DNA of 64,000 nt from Bacteroidota bacterium (GTDB taxonomy: Bacteria; Bacteroidota; Bacteroidia; Chitinophagales; Chitinophagaceae). The translations under genes and the position numbers were made by a program. Positions 1-9,122 of the stretch are shown one piece after another (the first letter of the stretch is position 1; each line of letters begins with the position of its first letter). The stretch covers positions 62,001 through 126,000 of the forward strand of contig VGGR01000004.1 of the NCBI GenBank assembly GCA_016868585.1. The letters run 5' to 3'. The notes under the pieces were generated by a model, which did no database searches, was not told the DNA's origin, and was given only the letters and a program-made list of their open reading frames with translations.

Positions 1-1440
1 GAATTCACGACACATACGATCAATGATGATCTCCAGATGTAATTCTCCCATTCCGCGAAGAATAGTCTGCCCGGTTTCCTCATCGGTGTTCACGCGAAGC
101 GTTGGATCTTCTTCAACCAACTTTGCAATGGCCATACCCATTTTATCAACGTCTGCCTGTGTTTTTGGTTCCACAGCAATAGCAATTACAGGCTCAGGGA
201 TGAACATGTTTTCCAGGGTGATTGGATGATTTTCATCACAGAGCGTGTCTCCGGTTTTAATTTCCTTGAAACCAACAGCCGCGCCAATATCACCAGCTTC
301 AATAAAATCAATCGGGTTTTGTTTGTTAGCAAACATCTTCATGATACGACTGATACGCTCTTTTTTTCCACTGCGAACATTAAGTACGTATGAACCAGCG
401 TCCAAACGGCCAGAGTAAGCACGGAAGAAGGCCAGACGACCTACAAAGGGGTCAGTCATGATTTTAAATGCAAGAGCCGCAAAGGGTTCTTTAGGGTCTG
501 CTTTACGAAATAATTCTTCTCCTGTATCCGGATGTTTGCCTTTTGTATCTTGAATGTCAATCGGTGAAGGCAAATAATGACAAACAGCATCCAATGCCGT
601 TTGCACGCCTTTATTTTTAAAGGAAGAACCGCACATCATTGGAACGATGGACAGATCAATAGTTGCCTTACGGATTGCTCCGTGAATTTCACCTTCAGAT
701 ATACTATTAGGATCCTCGAAGAATTTTTCCATTAGGGTATCATCATATTCTGCAACAGCTTCAACCAGATTTGCTCTCCACTCCTTTGCCTCTTCTAACA
801 TGTCAGCAGGTACATCAATTTCGTCAAAGGTCATTCCTTCGCTTTCTGCATGCCAAATGATTCCTTTCATCTTGATCAAATCAACCACGCCTTTGAAATT
901 ATCTTCCGCACCAATGGGAAGCTGAAGTGGAACAGCTTTAGATCCCAACATTTCACGAACCTGCTTAATCACATTCAAAAAATCTGCACCGGCACGGTCC
1001 ATTTTATTCACGAACCCTATACGAGGAACGCCGTAACGGTTGGCCTGACGCCACACAGTCTCAGACTGAGGTTCTACCCCGTCTACCGCAGAGAACAAGG
1101 CAATCAATCCATCCAGTACACGCATAGAACGCTCCACCTCTACAGTAAAGTCAACGTGACCGGGGGTATCGATGATATTGAAGTAGTAAGGCTGGGTGTC
1201 AGCAGTATTTTTTCCCTTCTCGGTAGGGAAATTCCATTTACAACTAACCGCAGCAGACGTGATGGTAATCCCACGCTCTTTTTCCTGCTCCATCCAGTCA
1301 GTGGTAGCCGCACCCTCATGCACCTCCCCGATCCGGTGAATCATACCTGTGTAGCGGAGAATACGCTCCGTAGTTGTTGTTTTTCCGGCATCGATGTGAG
1401 CAGCAATACCGAAATTTCGTTGAAACTTTAAATCTGCCAT
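1..1440 (-). CDS. fusA: Elongation factor G, N-terminal 480 residues (cut by window edge)
   Basis: GTPase that drives ribosomal translocation and, with RRF, ribosome recycling; cytoplasmic. The reverse strand reads [17 protein letters not shown] and continues with a P-loop [12 protein letters not shown] (about residues 14-25), the G3 motif DTPGHVDF, and the G4 motif NKMD followed by RAGADF. The open frame runs without a stop to base 1, so the C-terminal third (about 220 residues in the family) lies outside the window. The ATG at 1440 is preceded 25 nt upstream by a TAnnTTTG box at 1466-1473. Domain content is that of canonical FusA rather than a TetM-like protein. Confidence 0.97.
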   Translation of the reverse strand, partial: MADLKFQRNFGIAAHIDAGKTTTTERILRYTGMIHRIGEVHEGAATTDWMEQEKERGITITSAAVSCKWNFPTEKGKNTADTQPYYFNIIDTPGHVDFTVEVERSMRVLDGLIALFSAVDGVEPQSETVWRQANRYGVPRIGFVNKMDRAGADFLNVIKQVREMLGSKAVPLQLPIGAEDNFKGVVDLIKMKGIIWHAESEGMTFDEIDVPADMLEEAKEWRANLVEAVAEYDDTLMEKFFEDPNSISEGEIHGAIRKATIDLSIVPMMCGSSFKNKGVQTALDAVCHYLPSPIDIQDTKGKHPDTGEELFRKADPKEPFAALAFKIMTDPFVGRLAFFRAYSGRLDAGSYVLNVRSGKKERISRIMKMFANKQNPIDFIEAGDIGAAVGFKEIKTGDTLCDENHPITLENMFIPEPVIAIAVEPKTQADVDKMGMAIAKLVEEDPTLRVNTDEETGQTILRGMGELHLEIIIDRMCREF

Positions 1441-1465
1441 AGCAAACAAGTTGATTTTGAGGCCG

Positions 1466-1473
1466 CAAAGGTA
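1466..1473 (-). promoter_or_regulatory. Bacteroidota -7 box for fusA
   Basis: On the minus strand the sequence is TACCTTTG, an exact match to the TAnnTTTG consensus of the primary Bacteroidota sigma factor, 25 nt ahead of the fusA ATG. Confidence 0.6.
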
Positions 1474-1486
1474 AGAGAAAAAGCAT

Positions 1487-1513
1487 AAAAAAAGCCCCGT
1501 ATTGTTACGGGGC
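1487..1513 (-). terminator. Rho-independent terminator of the barrel protein gene
   Basis: Perfect 8-bp stem GCCCCGTA / TACGGGGC with a TTGT loop (1494-1513). On the minus strand it is followed by a run of seven T (1493-1487). It lies downstream of the gene ending at 1543 and upstream of the fusA promoter, so it separates the two minus-strand units. Confidence 0.85.
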
Positions 1514-1542
1514 CCTTCCATGCCTTCTATTGAAAATTCAGA

Positions 1543-2130
1543 TTATTTTTTCTTGCCAAGAGGAGCCGCAATACCAATCATGTGCTGAAAATGATAGCTT
1601 GCCGTTTCGTTAGTTACAGGCACCCGATAATTGGATGTGATAAACAGATTTGCCTCACTAAAAATGTTAAGCTTAAGTCCAAGACCAGCAGGGATGAAAA
1701 CCCCGTAGTGAGGTCCAAACTTATGTCCGCCTACGCCCAGGGTCAAGTAAGGCTGCACATAATAGTCTTCTGTTGTCATCATCTTGTTCAAGGTAGCAGT
1801 AAACTCAACTAATAACCCACGATTGGTAATGTTTCTACCTCGCATTGGGTAGCGAACTCCTGAAAATCCAAGGTAAGCGCCCATATTTAGTTTGGGTCCC
1901 ATTGATTTGAAATAGTTTACAGCAACCCCGGCGTTCATTTCACCCATTTCAGCAAAGGACTTATTGTTGACAACCGTATTCAAAGAGGTAGTGCGAATTC
2001 GCTCAGCAGTAGTAAAATCATTGAGAAAATAACTAAACCCTATAGATCGGGTACCCTGCCCGCTCACCTCCGAGTTTGAGAACCCAAAAGCCAATAGGCC
2101 CATTAGTAAAAAAACTAAACTTTTTTTCAT
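1543..2130 (-). CDS. Outer-membrane beta-barrel protein, porin-like, unknown role
   Basis: Exported protein of 195 residues. The N-terminus MKKSLVFLLMGLLAFGFS is a signal peptide. The remainder alternates hydrophobic and polar residues with many Gly and aromatic positions (for example LNMGAYLGFSGVRYP and NLFITSNYRVPV), as in small 8-strand outer-membrane barrels. A GTG lies in frame at 2151, but the ATG at 2130 starts exactly at the signal peptide and sits 25 nt after a TAnnTTTG box, so I prefer 2130. Monocistronic: own promoter at 2156-2163, terminator at 1494-1513. No ligand or function can be read from the sequence. Confidence 0.75.
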   Translation of the reverse strand: MKKSLVFLLMGLLAFGFSNSEVSGQGTRSIGFSYFLNDFTTAERIRTTSLNTVVNNKSFAEMGEMNAGVAVNYFKSMGPKLNMGAYLGFSGVRYPMRGRNITNRGLLVEFTATLNKMMTTEDYYVQPYLTLGVGGHKFGPHYGVFIPAGLGLKLNIFSEANLFITSNYRVPVTNETASYHFQHMIGIAAPLGKKK

Positions 2131-2155
2131 AACTGGTAGTTTGGTTGACACCCGG

Positions 2156-2163
2156 CAAATTTA
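2156..2163 (-). promoter_or_regulatory. -7 box for barrel protein gene
   Basis: Minus strand TAAATTTG matches TAnnTTTG, 25 nt ahead of the chosen ATG at 2130. Confidence 0.5.
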
Positions 2164-2236
2164 ATGGGTATCTGTCGAATACTAAAATTAAAAAATATTG
2201 AGAATGAGCCAAAATTTTTTAAATTCAATACTTACA

Positions 2237-2953
2237 ATGACCAAGTATAGCCATTTTACCCTCCTTGCACTGGTTCTGACCTTATGGCTGGCCAAAGTTA
2301 ACGCGCAACCTGCGGACAGGAATAGACTTCAAGTACTGGAAAAGAAGGCTTACCAGGTAGCTGTCAACTCCGATCCAACCAAAAGAATGGTAGATGCAAA
2401 CAAACTGATTCCTTCACTTATAATGGAGCTTAGGTATGCCACCCGAAATAATTTTACGGGTAAAAGGATGTATCCCTCTTTATCCAATAACTGCTATTTG
2501 CGCGAGGGAGTAGCCCTGGCACTAAAAGCAGTTAGCGATTCATTGCTTAAAAAAGGATTTCATTTAAAAATATTTGATGCCTACCGGCCTTATGCTGTTA
2601 CAGTAAGATTCTGGAATTTGATCAGGGATCCACGGTATGTAGCCAATCCCAATCTGGGCAGTGAGCACAACCGAGGCACTGCAGTAGATCTGACATTGGT
2701 TGATGGGCATTCGGGAAAAGAAATTGATATGGGAACCGATTTTGATGACTTTTCTGAAGCTGCGCATCACAGCTATGGGGGACATAAAGCTGAAGTGTTG
2801 GAAAACAGAAAAACATTAAAAGAAACAATGGAACACTTTGGATTCAAATCCCTGGAAACAGAATGGTGGCACTACAGCAGGCCCATTCCTGATCGGTACC
2901 CAGTATTGAATGTGTCCTTCAAAGCGTTGGCCGTATTAACGGCTAAGGATTAA
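2237..2953 (+). CDS. D-alanyl-D-alanine dipeptidase, VanX/DdpX-like (M15D)
   Basis: Zinc dipeptidase that cleaves D-Ala-D-Ala in the periplasm, for peptidoglycan recycling or as a nutrient source. The metal site is visible: SEHNRGTAVDLT (SxHxxGxAxD) and, nearer the C-terminus, EWWHY, giving His, Asp and His ligands with a catalytic Glu. An Arg-rich FDAYRPY motif typical of the family precedes it. The N-terminus MTKYSHFTLLALVLTLWLAK is a signal peptide. In-frame TTG (2198) and ATG (2204) starts would place residues ahead of the signal peptide, so the ATG at 2237 is preferred. The 3' end overlaps convergent aroC by 11 bp. No vanR/S/H/A neighbours, so a resistance role is not suggested. Confidence 0.88.
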   Translation: MTKYSHFTLLALVLTLWLAKVNAQPADRNRLQVLEKKAYQVAVNSDPTKRMVDANKLIPSLIMELRYATRNNFTGKRMYPSLSNNCYLREGVALALKAVSDSLLKKGFHLKIFDAYRPYAVTVRFWNLIRDPRYVANPNLGSEHNRGTAVDLTLVDGHSGKEIDMGTDFDDFSEAAHHSYGGHKAEVLENRKTLKETMEHFGFKSLETEWWHYSRPIPDRYPVLNVSFKALAVLTAKD

Positions 2954-3938
2954 CACGCAAAATCTTTTGTTCAAGCAGGAGTAAATCTGCTAACACCATT
3001 GCAGCAACAGCTTCCACAACAACAGGAACCCGTAGTGCAATACAGAGGTCGTGACGACCCTTCACGGTAAAAACCTCTTGTTTACCCGTAGTTGTATTTA
3101 AACTTTTTTGTTCCTGCGGGGTTGAAGAAGTGGGTTTAATGGCCACACGAAATAGTAATTCGTTCCCATTGGTAAGCCCGCCGACCACCCCTCCCGCATG
3201 ATTGGTTGCCGTGGTGCCATCCATTGACACTATGCTATCATTGTGTTCGCTTCCATACATACGCGCTGCTGCAAAACCTGACCCAAATTCAATTCCCCTA
3301 ACGGCAGGAATGGAAAAAATAGCATGTGCAATCAAGGATTCAACTGAATCAAAGAAGGGTTCACCCAAACCAATGGGCAATCCTTTTACCACACATTCAA
3401 CAATTCCACCCACACTATCTTGCTTGGAAATTGCTTTTTCAATTCCCGACGCACTATCAGGTTCGCCTGCCACTTCCTTGAGGGTAGCTCTAATTTCAAT
3501 TGATCCAAGTAGTTTTTTTGCAACTACACCGGCTGCAACTAAGCAAGTGGTTAATCTTCCGCTGAAATGCCCTCCGCCTCTGTAATCCTCATGCCCTCCA
3601 AATTTTTGATGCACCACAAAATCAGCATGCCCTGGACGAGGGATCTGTTTCATTTTCTCATAATCACCACTTCTTGTGTTCTTATTTTCAAACAAGATAG
3701 CTAGAGGAGCCCCTGTTGTTGTAGAGGCAAATACACCTGATTTTAGCAAGGGAATATCCTCTTCAGACCTGGGTGTTGTTCCTTTCTGCATCCCTCCCTT
3801 TCGCCGGGTCAGATCCTCTTGAAATATTGCTGGGCTTATCGGAATACCCGCTGGACATCCATCGATCAACACGCCTACCACTTCGCCGTGCGATTCGCCA
3901 AAAATTTGCACGCGAAAAATTCTTCCAAATGAATTCAA
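2943..3938 (-). CDS. aroC: Chorismate synthase
   Basis: Converts 5-enolpyruvylshikimate-3-phosphate to chorismate using reduced FMN; last step of the shikimate pathway. The N-terminus MNSFGRIFRVQIFGESHGE carries the first family signature (GESHG). RPGHADFV and the GGGHFSGRLT region form the FMN/substrate site. The length of 331 residues is slightly short against the usual 350-360. The start codon is TTG at 3938, because the well conserved N-terminus begins there and no ATG precedes it. It is the last gene of the aro operon, 15 nt downstream of aroA, and its end overlaps the convergent dipeptidase gene. Confidence 0.95.
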   Translation of the reverse strand: MNSFGRIFRVQIFGESHGEVVGVLIDGCPAGIPISPAIFQEDLTRRKGGMQKGTTPRSEEDIPLLKSGVFASTTTGAPLAILFENKNTRSGDYEKMKQIPRPGHADFVVHQKFGGHEDYRGGGHFSGRLTTCLVAAGVVAKKLLGSIEIRATLKEVAGEPDSASGIEKAISKQDSVGGIVECVVKGLPIGLGEPFFDSVESLIAHAIFSIPAVRGIEFGSGFAAARMYGSEHNDSIVSMDGTTATNHAGGVVGGLTNGNELLFRVAIKPTSSTPQEQKSLNTTTGKQEVFTVKGRHDLCIALRVPVVVEAVAAMVLADLLLLEQKILRVNP

Positions 3939-3953
3939 TATTTCAGTTTTTTG

Positions 3954-5234
3954 TTAGGATAAAGATACGGAGGCACCCAGACTTTGCAGGTGCGAGAAAA
4001 AGCTGGGATATGATTTACCAACCGCTTCTGCATTTTCAATGACCACAGGTTGAACGGATCGTAGCCCTGCAACGGCAAGTGCCATGGCAATGCGATGATC
4101 ATTACGGGAGGATACAATTCCGCCTTGCAATTGTTCTTGTCCTTTGATCACCAAGCAATCATCTTCAATTTCAAGCATGACCCCCAGTTTAGAAAACTCC
4201 TCTACGAGAGTTGATCCCCGATTACTTTCTTTATGCGTTAACCGACTCACTCCTTTTATACGGCTTGTACCCTTTGCAAATACAGCAAGTGCGGTGAGCG
4301 GGGGAAATAAATCCGGGCAATCGGATGCATCAAACTCAAAAGGAGTAATAGCGGAGTGATGAACCTTGACCCATTCCCCATTAACTATTATATTTAACTG
4401 GGCCAATCGGGCCACAGTTAGAATTTGTCGATCAGCTTGAAAGGAATTAGCATTGATTCCCTCTATAGTCACCTCTCCTGATAATGCTGCTGCAACTAGA
4501 AAAAAAGAAGCACCGCTCCAGTCCCCCTCCACCTTGTACGCTCTGGAGCCTGAATTATCGTTGACTTTGTTATTGGTGAACGTAAACATGCTGTAGTTAT
4601 GGTTAACCGGCACCGGTAAACCAAACTTTTCCATAACTGAAAGCGTTAAATCAATATAAGGCCTACTTACTAATCCATTTACATGAATGGAAACACCCGT
4701 AGCTCCCACGCCGACATATGCCATTAAAAGACCAGTCAGAAATTGAGAACTAAGCGAACCATCTATTGTGATTGTTTTTGGTCGGAGCGGCCCTTTCAAA
4801 CTAATCGGAAGGTAACCGTTGTTAGTTTTTACTTTTACATCCAGCAAAGGCAGCACTTCTTCAAAAAAATGTTGTGGTCTTTTTAGCAGACTCCCACGTC
4901 CATTTACGTTGGTGCTAGCCGCAGCCAGTGCCACGATCGGCACAAACATACGCAAGCTCAAACCCGACTCCCCACAATTAATATCTGCGGACTTAGTAAA
5001 ATTGATCCCCTGACTACTAATCAAAAGAGAGCCATCTTCCATTTTAGTTACAGCAGCTCCTAATGCTTGGATCACTGCCACCGCCGCCAAATCGTCTTCA
5101 GCTGTTCCCGGGTCAAGCAAACGCGTTTCACCGCCTGTCAATAAAGCGGCGGCACATGCGCGCTGCAATACGCTTTTTGAGCGTGGGGCTTTTATGGAAC
5201 CATGAAGTGATGATGCGCGAATGGTGGCAATCAA
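3954..5234 (-). CDS. aroA: 3-phosphoshikimate 1-carboxyvinyltransferase (EPSP synthase)
   Basis: Transfers enolpyruvyl from PEP to shikimate-3-phosphate. 426 residues in two inside-out alpha/beta domains. Visible landmarks: the N-terminal Lys motif KAPRSKSVLQR, the GDWSGASFFL segment, the catalytic SDCPDLFPPL motif and a C-terminal HRIAMALAVAGL region with the conserved DHR. The start is TTG at 5234: this codon overlaps the TGA of aroB (TTGA), which indicates translational coupling. The sequence around the PEP site (NCGESGLSLRMF, rather than the class I NAGTAMR motif) indicates a divergent Bacteroidota-type enzyme. Glyphosate sensitivity cannot be judged by eye. Confidence 0.94.
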   Translation of the reverse strand: MIATIRASSLHGSIKAPRSKSVLQRACAAALLTGGETRLLDPGTAEDDLAAVAVIQALGAAVTKMEDGSLLISSQGINFTKSADINCGESGLSLRMFVPIVALAAASTNVNGRGSLLKRPQHFFEEVLPLLDVKVKTNNGYLPISLKGPLRPKTITIDGSLSSQFLTGLLMAYVGVGATGVSIHVNGLVSRPYIDLTLSVMEKFGLPVPVNHNYSMFTFTNNKVNDNSGSRAYKVEGDWSGASFFLVAAALSGEVTIEGINANSFQADRQILTVARLAQLNIIVNGEWVKVHHSAITPFEFDASDCPDLFPPLTALAVFAKGTSRIKGVSRLTHKESNRGSTLVEEFSKLGVMLEIEDDCLVIKGQEQLQGGIVSSRNDHRIAMALAVAGLRSVQPVVIENAEAVGKSYPSFFSHLQSLGASVSLS

Positions 5235-6253
5235 GGCAGTTGATTTAGCAAATTCCTGATAACAGGGAAAGAAAGCAGCTGTGGTTGTGCACGGCCAATC
5301 TGTTCTAATAAAATGTAATGAACCAATTTTCCAGTCTTCTTTTTATCCATTTCCATAACCCGCATTAGCTTATCAAGATCAAAAGTAGCTTGTGTAGGCA
5401 AACCATATTTAGCTAATAATTGCTGTAAGCGAACAGTTGCCTTGAAACCGTTTAGTTGAGCAGAGAGCCTTGCTGCCGCGACCATTCCCAATGAAATTGC
5501 TTCTCCATGGGAAACCGTATAAATCATTTCGATCGCATGCCCCAGAGTATGACCAAAATTCAGTAACCTGCGCAACCCCTGCTCTGTTTCATCTTCTTGA
5601 ACAATGTTAAACTTAAGCAACGCATTTTTTTCGATCAACCTATTTAGCGCTCGCTTATTCCTTCTATAAAACCCTAAATTATTTTTTTCTAGTTCACGAA
5701 ACAGCGCTGGCTTGAAACAAACAGCGTGCTTGATAATTTCAGCTAATCCATTTTTCCATTCGCTATCCGGCAGCGTTTTTAAGAATGAAGTGTCATATAA
5801 TAGAAAAGAGGGTTGCCTGATGGTGCCCACCAAATTCTTATACGTTAGGTGATCGACACCATTTTTCCCACCAATAGCCGCATCTACCATGGCCAATAAG
5901 GTAGTGGGTACAAACCCCACATTGATCCCTCTCATATAAATAGAACCAATATATCCTGTTAGGTCGGTAATTACGCCACCCCCCACTCCAACCAGCCACA
6001 TATGCCGGTCCGCTTTCATGTTGACCAATTGCTCTATAACAGCATCAACGGTGGGTTGAATTTTATAAGCTTCACCTGCCTTTAATACAATGGTATTCCA
6101 CCCTTTAAATAGTGAAGCATGAGATTGATAGACATGTTGATCCGTAACAATAACCGTACGGTCAATGGGAACTAACTTCTTTAAGTAGGAAAATCGACAA
6201 GCAAAGTAACAAGTAGTGGTAGCTGCTGCAATACGAATTTTTTTCTGTTTCAT
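5231..6253 (-). CDS. aroB: 3-dehydroquinate synthase
   Basis: NAD- and metal-dependent cyclisation of DAHP to 3-dehydroquinate. About 340 residues from the ATG at 6253. Motifs: GVGGGVITDLTGYIG (NAD binding and metal site), FVPTTLLAMVDAAIGGKNGVD, KNGLAEIIKHA, and NFGHTLGHAIE supplying metal-binding His. An in-frame extension back to 6319 would overlap the upstream gene by more than 60 nt and adds no family sequence, so I reject it. The chosen start leaves a 4-nt gap to the DAHP synthase gene, and the end overlaps aroA by four bases. Confidence 0.95.
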   Translation of the reverse strand: MKQKKIRIAAATTTCYFACRFSYLKKLVPIDRTVIVTDQHVYQSHASLFKGWNTIVLKAGEAYKIQPTVDAVIEQLVNMKADRHMWLVGVGGGVITDLTGYIGSIYMRGINVGFVPTTLLAMVDAAIGGKNGVDHLTYKNLVGTIRQPSFLLYDTSFLKTLPDSEWKNGLAEIIKHAVCFKPALFRELEKNNLGFYRRNKRALNRLIEKNALLKFNIVQEDETEQGLRRLLNFGHTLGHAIEMIYTVSHGEAISLGMVAAARLSAQLNGFKATVRLQQLLAKYGLPTQATFDLDKLMRVMEMDKKKTGKLVHYILLEQIGRAQPQLLSFPVIRNLLNQLP

Positions 6254-6257
6254 CGTC

Positions 6258-7340
6258 CTACTTTTTCGTGGCATCCAATACCTGCTTCTGATGTGCAATA
6301 CTTTCCATGTGAATGGCATCCAAGAATTGTGTAAGAAATTCCTGACTCAGTCCCAACTCGCCAGACTTTTGAAGCACGCGTCGTGTAATTTCCTGCCAAC
6401 GACCGGGCTGGAGGATCGTAATTTGGTTTTCCCTTTTACACTGTGCAATCTTTTCCGCCACCTTCATCCGCCGGGAAAGCAATTGCAACAATTCTTCATC
6501 ATACTGATTTATTTCTTGACGCAAGCTATCCAGTGCCGCCTGATAGTCAGGTGAATTAATGTTTTCCTTGCGCCAAATAACCTGCAATAATATTTCCAAA
6601 AGCGCCGCAGGTGTTACCTGTTGTGCTGCATCACTCCAGGCATTCGCCGGATCACGATGACTCTCTATCATCAACCCATCACTATCTAAGTCAATGGCTC
6701 GTTGTATCACTTCAGGCAAAATATCACGCCTTCCACAAATATGAGAAGGGTCAGTGATAAATAGCAAGGAAGGATGTTTCAGTTTCATCTCCACCGCCAA
6801 ATGCCAAAGAGGAGCGTTTCTGTACACCGTTTCGCCAAACGTGCTAAAACCTCGATGAATCAGGCCAATGGTACCAACACCGGCACGATTGATACGCTCC
6901 ACTGCACCACTCCATAACTCCAGATCCGGATTAATTGGATTTTTTATCAATACGGGTATATTCACCCCTCGCAATGCATCGGCCACCTCTTGTAAGCTAA
7001 AAGGATTGACAGTGGTACGAGCCCCTATCCAAAACATAGAGACTTGATAGCGAAGTGCTTCCTCCACCTGTCTGGCTGTAGCCACTTCCACCGTAGTGGG
7101 TAACCCCGTTAGCTGAGAAGCTTCCTGCAACCAGAGAAGGCCCTTGCTACCCACTCCTTCAAACATACCGGGTTTGGTGCGGGGCTTCCAAATTCCTGCC
7201 CGCAAAATATCTACCCGTCCGGTTTCCTTCAATTGAACAGCTGTTTCTAATACCTGCTCTCTGGTTTCGGCACTGCAGGGACCACTAATAATAAGTGGCC
7301 TCTTCGTTAGTATATTTTCCAGATTGGTAGCCAAATTCAT
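6258..7340 (-). CDS. Bifunctional DAHP synthase / chorismate mutase
   Basis: First enzyme of the shikimate pathway fused to the enzyme that commits chorismate to Phe/Tyr. Residues about 1-255 are a type I-beta (KDO8PS-like) DAHP synthase: SGPCSAETREQ, RAGIWKPRTKPGMFEG, KNPINPD, and ITDPSHICGRR with the metal-binding His/Cys region. Residues about 270-350 are an AroQ-type helical chorismate mutase: LRQEINQYDEELLQLLSRRM with the RR/K active-site pattern, and IHMESIAHQ at the end. This domain order is usual in Bacteroidota, where the mutase domain can mediate prephenate feedback on the synthase. First gene of the four-gene operon; chorismate made by the last gene (aroC) is the substrate of this protein's second domain. 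Confidence 0.93.
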   Translation of the reverse strand: MNLATNLENILTKRPLIISGPCSAETREQVLETAVQLKETGRVDILRAGIWKPRTKPGMFEGVGSKGLLWLQEASQLTGLPTTVEVATARQVEEALRYQVSMFWIGARTTVNPFSLQEVADALRGVNIPVLIKNPINPDLELWSGAVERINRAGVGTIGLIHRGFSTFGETVYRNAPLWHLAVEMKLKHPSLLFITDPSHICGRRDILPEVIQRAIDLDSDGLMIESHRDPANAWSDAAQQVTPAALLEILLQVIWRKENINSPDYQAALDSLRQEINQYDEELLQLLSRRMKVAEKIAQCKRENQITILQPGRWQEITRRVLQKSGELGLSQEFLTQFLDAIHMESIAHQKQVLDATKK

Positions 7341-7391
7341 CTTTAATTAAACAAGATAAAAATATAGAATATAAAATGAGTGCCCGGCTTA

Positions 7392-9053
7392 TTACCCTTG
7401 ACGAGAATCGCCTCTTCCACCGGAATTGGCATCATTCATTCGTATACGTCGACCCTTGAAATTTTTTCCATCGATTGCTCTAATAAATTTCCCGGCCACT
7501 CTGGAATCAACTTCTACCCAGCTATTCATTTCCCGTAGATCAATGTTACCAAGCACTTCTTTTCGCTGCTCACTCATATCCAATAAGAACTGTAGAAAGC
7601 TGGCTTTGTAAAAACCATCCTTTGTGCCCAAATTAATAAACAAGCGTTGATAAGCAGCATCCTTCCGTGCAACGGCCCCTCGCACTTGTTTTCTTTTCTT
7701 CCCTGATTTACCATCCGTTGGCTGTTGTCGGAGGTTTAGATCAGCAGCATTTTCATAGTAACAAAGAAAGCGATCAAATTCCAATGCCGCCACTCGCTGT
7801 AAGATCTCTTCTTTGCTAACTGTAGAAAATTTTTCTGAGAGCATTGGAATATAGGTTTCATACTCCCCGTGACTGATATCTGCTTTCAACAGCCGATCAG
7901 TGAAGTGAAAAAACTGTTTGCGGCAAACATCCTTTCCGCTGGGTATATCCATCCGATGAAATCGGGTTTGCATTAATTTCTCAATATGCGTCAGTCGATA
8001 CGCCTCACGGGGTGTAACAATTGATACACACAAACCACTTTTGCCAGCACGTCCTGTTCTACCGCTACGGTGCGTATAAATTTCGGTATCATCAGGCAAT
8101 TCATAATTGATAACATGGGTTATACCTTGAACATCTATTCCCCGAGCTGCAACATCTGTAGCCACAAGTAATCTGATATTCCTAGTTCTGAATGCACCCA
8201 TTACACGGTCTCGCTGCGCTTGAGTGAGATCCCCATGAATAGCATCAATTTCATACCCTTCTCGAGTAAGTTTTTCTGCAATTTCCTGTGCATCCGCCTT
8301 TGTACGAGCAAATACAATACCAAATATCTCTGGGTTGAAATCGATAACTCGCTTTAACACCTCATATCTGTAAGGGTGCTGGCATTGGTAATATTGATGA
8401 TCTATATTACTATTAGCTGCATTCATTTTACCAATGGTGACTTCTGTAGGTTCATGCATATAGCGCTTGCTAACCTGCCTGATCTCAGCGGGCATGGTTG
8501 CGCTGAACAACCAGGTACTTTCTCGCTTGGGTGTATTTTGGAGAATAAACTCAATGTCCTCCTGAAATCCCATGTTGAGCATTTCGTCTGCCTCATCTAA
8601 TACTACATACTCAATTTGATCAAGGCGAATGGCCTTTCTTTCTATCAGGTCAATCAAACGTCCGGGAGTAGCTACCACTACATGGGTACCTCTTTTCAGA
8701 TCTTTGATTTGCGCTCCAATTGAAGCACCCCCATAAACAGGTGTGATCAGCGCCTGCGCGGCAATTCCCTGAAATTTTTTTATATCGGATGTGATCTGAA
8801 GACAAAGCTCGCGTGTGGGACAGATAATCAATGCCTGTGGATAGATACGAAACTTGTCCAACAAATCAAGTAAGGGAAGTCCAAAGGCGGCAGTTTTGCC
8901 GGTTCCGGTCTGAGCCAAACCTATAAAATCACGAGTGCCTTGTAATAAGATGGGAATTGCCTTTTGCTGGATGGGGGTGGGTTCAGTGAACCCTAGTTTT
9001 TCAATGGACTGCAGAAGATTGGAGCTAAGCCCCAGCGATTGAAAAGTATGCAT
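7392..9053 (-). CDS. DEAD-box RNA helicase with DbpA-type RNA-binding domain
   Basis: ATP-dependent RNA helicase of the CsdA/DeaD group, likely in ribosome assembly or cold adaptation. 553 residues. Q motif near the N-terminus (FTEPTPIQ), Walker A AQTGTGKT at residues 47-54, then PTRELC, TPGRL, DEAD within VLDEADEML, SAT within LFSATMP, ARGIDVQG and the HRSGRTGRAG motif. The last about 75 residues (from RLFINLG to VEVDSRVAGKFIRAIDG) fit the DbpA RRM-like domain, followed by a short Gly/Arg tail. A longer frame to 9107 would read through the terminator hairpin at 9079-9098, so the ATG at 9053 (MHTFQSLGL) is the start. Confidence 0.94.
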   Translation of the reverse strand: MHTFQSLGLSSNLLQSIEKLGFTEPTPIQQKAIPILLQGTRDFIGLAQTGTGKTAAFGLPLLDLLDKFRIYPQALIICPTRELCLQITSDIKKFQGIAAQALITPVYGGASIGAQIKDLKRGTHVVVATPGRLIDLIERKAIRLDQIEYVVLDEADEMLNMGFQEDIEFILQNTPKRESTWLFSATMPAEIRQVSKRYMHEPTEVTIGKMNAANSNIDHQYYQCQHPYRYEVLKRVIDFNPEIFGIVFARTKADAQEIAEKLTREGYEIDAIHGDLTQAQRDRVMGAFRTRNIRLLVATDVAARGIDVQGITHVINYELPDDTEIYTHRSGRTGRAGKSGLCVSIVTPREAYRLTHIEKLMQTRFHRMDIPSGKDVCRKQFFHFTDRLLKADISHGEYETYIPMLSEKFSTVSKEEILQRVAALEFDRFLCYYENAADLNLRQQPTDGKSGKKRKQVRGAVARKDAAYQRLFINLGTKDGFYKASFLQFLLDMSEQRKEVLGNIDLREMNSWVEVDSRVAGKFIRAIDGKNFKGRRIRMNDANSGGRGDSRQG

Positions 9054-9067
9054 GGATAATATTGAAT

Positions 9068-9098
9068 AAAAAAAGAAAGCCGTTCCCAGGGGAACGGC
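9068..9098 (-). terminator. Rho-independent terminator of the small lipoprotein gene
   Basis: GC-rich inverted repeat GCCGTTCCC / GGGAACGGC (9079-9087 with 9090-9098), followed on the minus strand by a T-rich tract (9078-9068). It ends the lipoprotein transcript before the helicase gene and helps fix the helicase start at 9053. Confidence 0.8.
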
Positions 9099-9122
9099 CT
9101 TTGGCAATTACTTGCACTTGAA

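Noticed and set aside
1-6. EcoRI site exactly at base 1 suggesting a clone junction
   Set aside because: The fusA frame reads through it cleanly and a single site is not evidence of cloning.
5231-5234. aroB/aroA overlap as a frameshift error
   Set aside because: TTGA overlap with intact conserved ends on both proteins is ordinary translational coupling.
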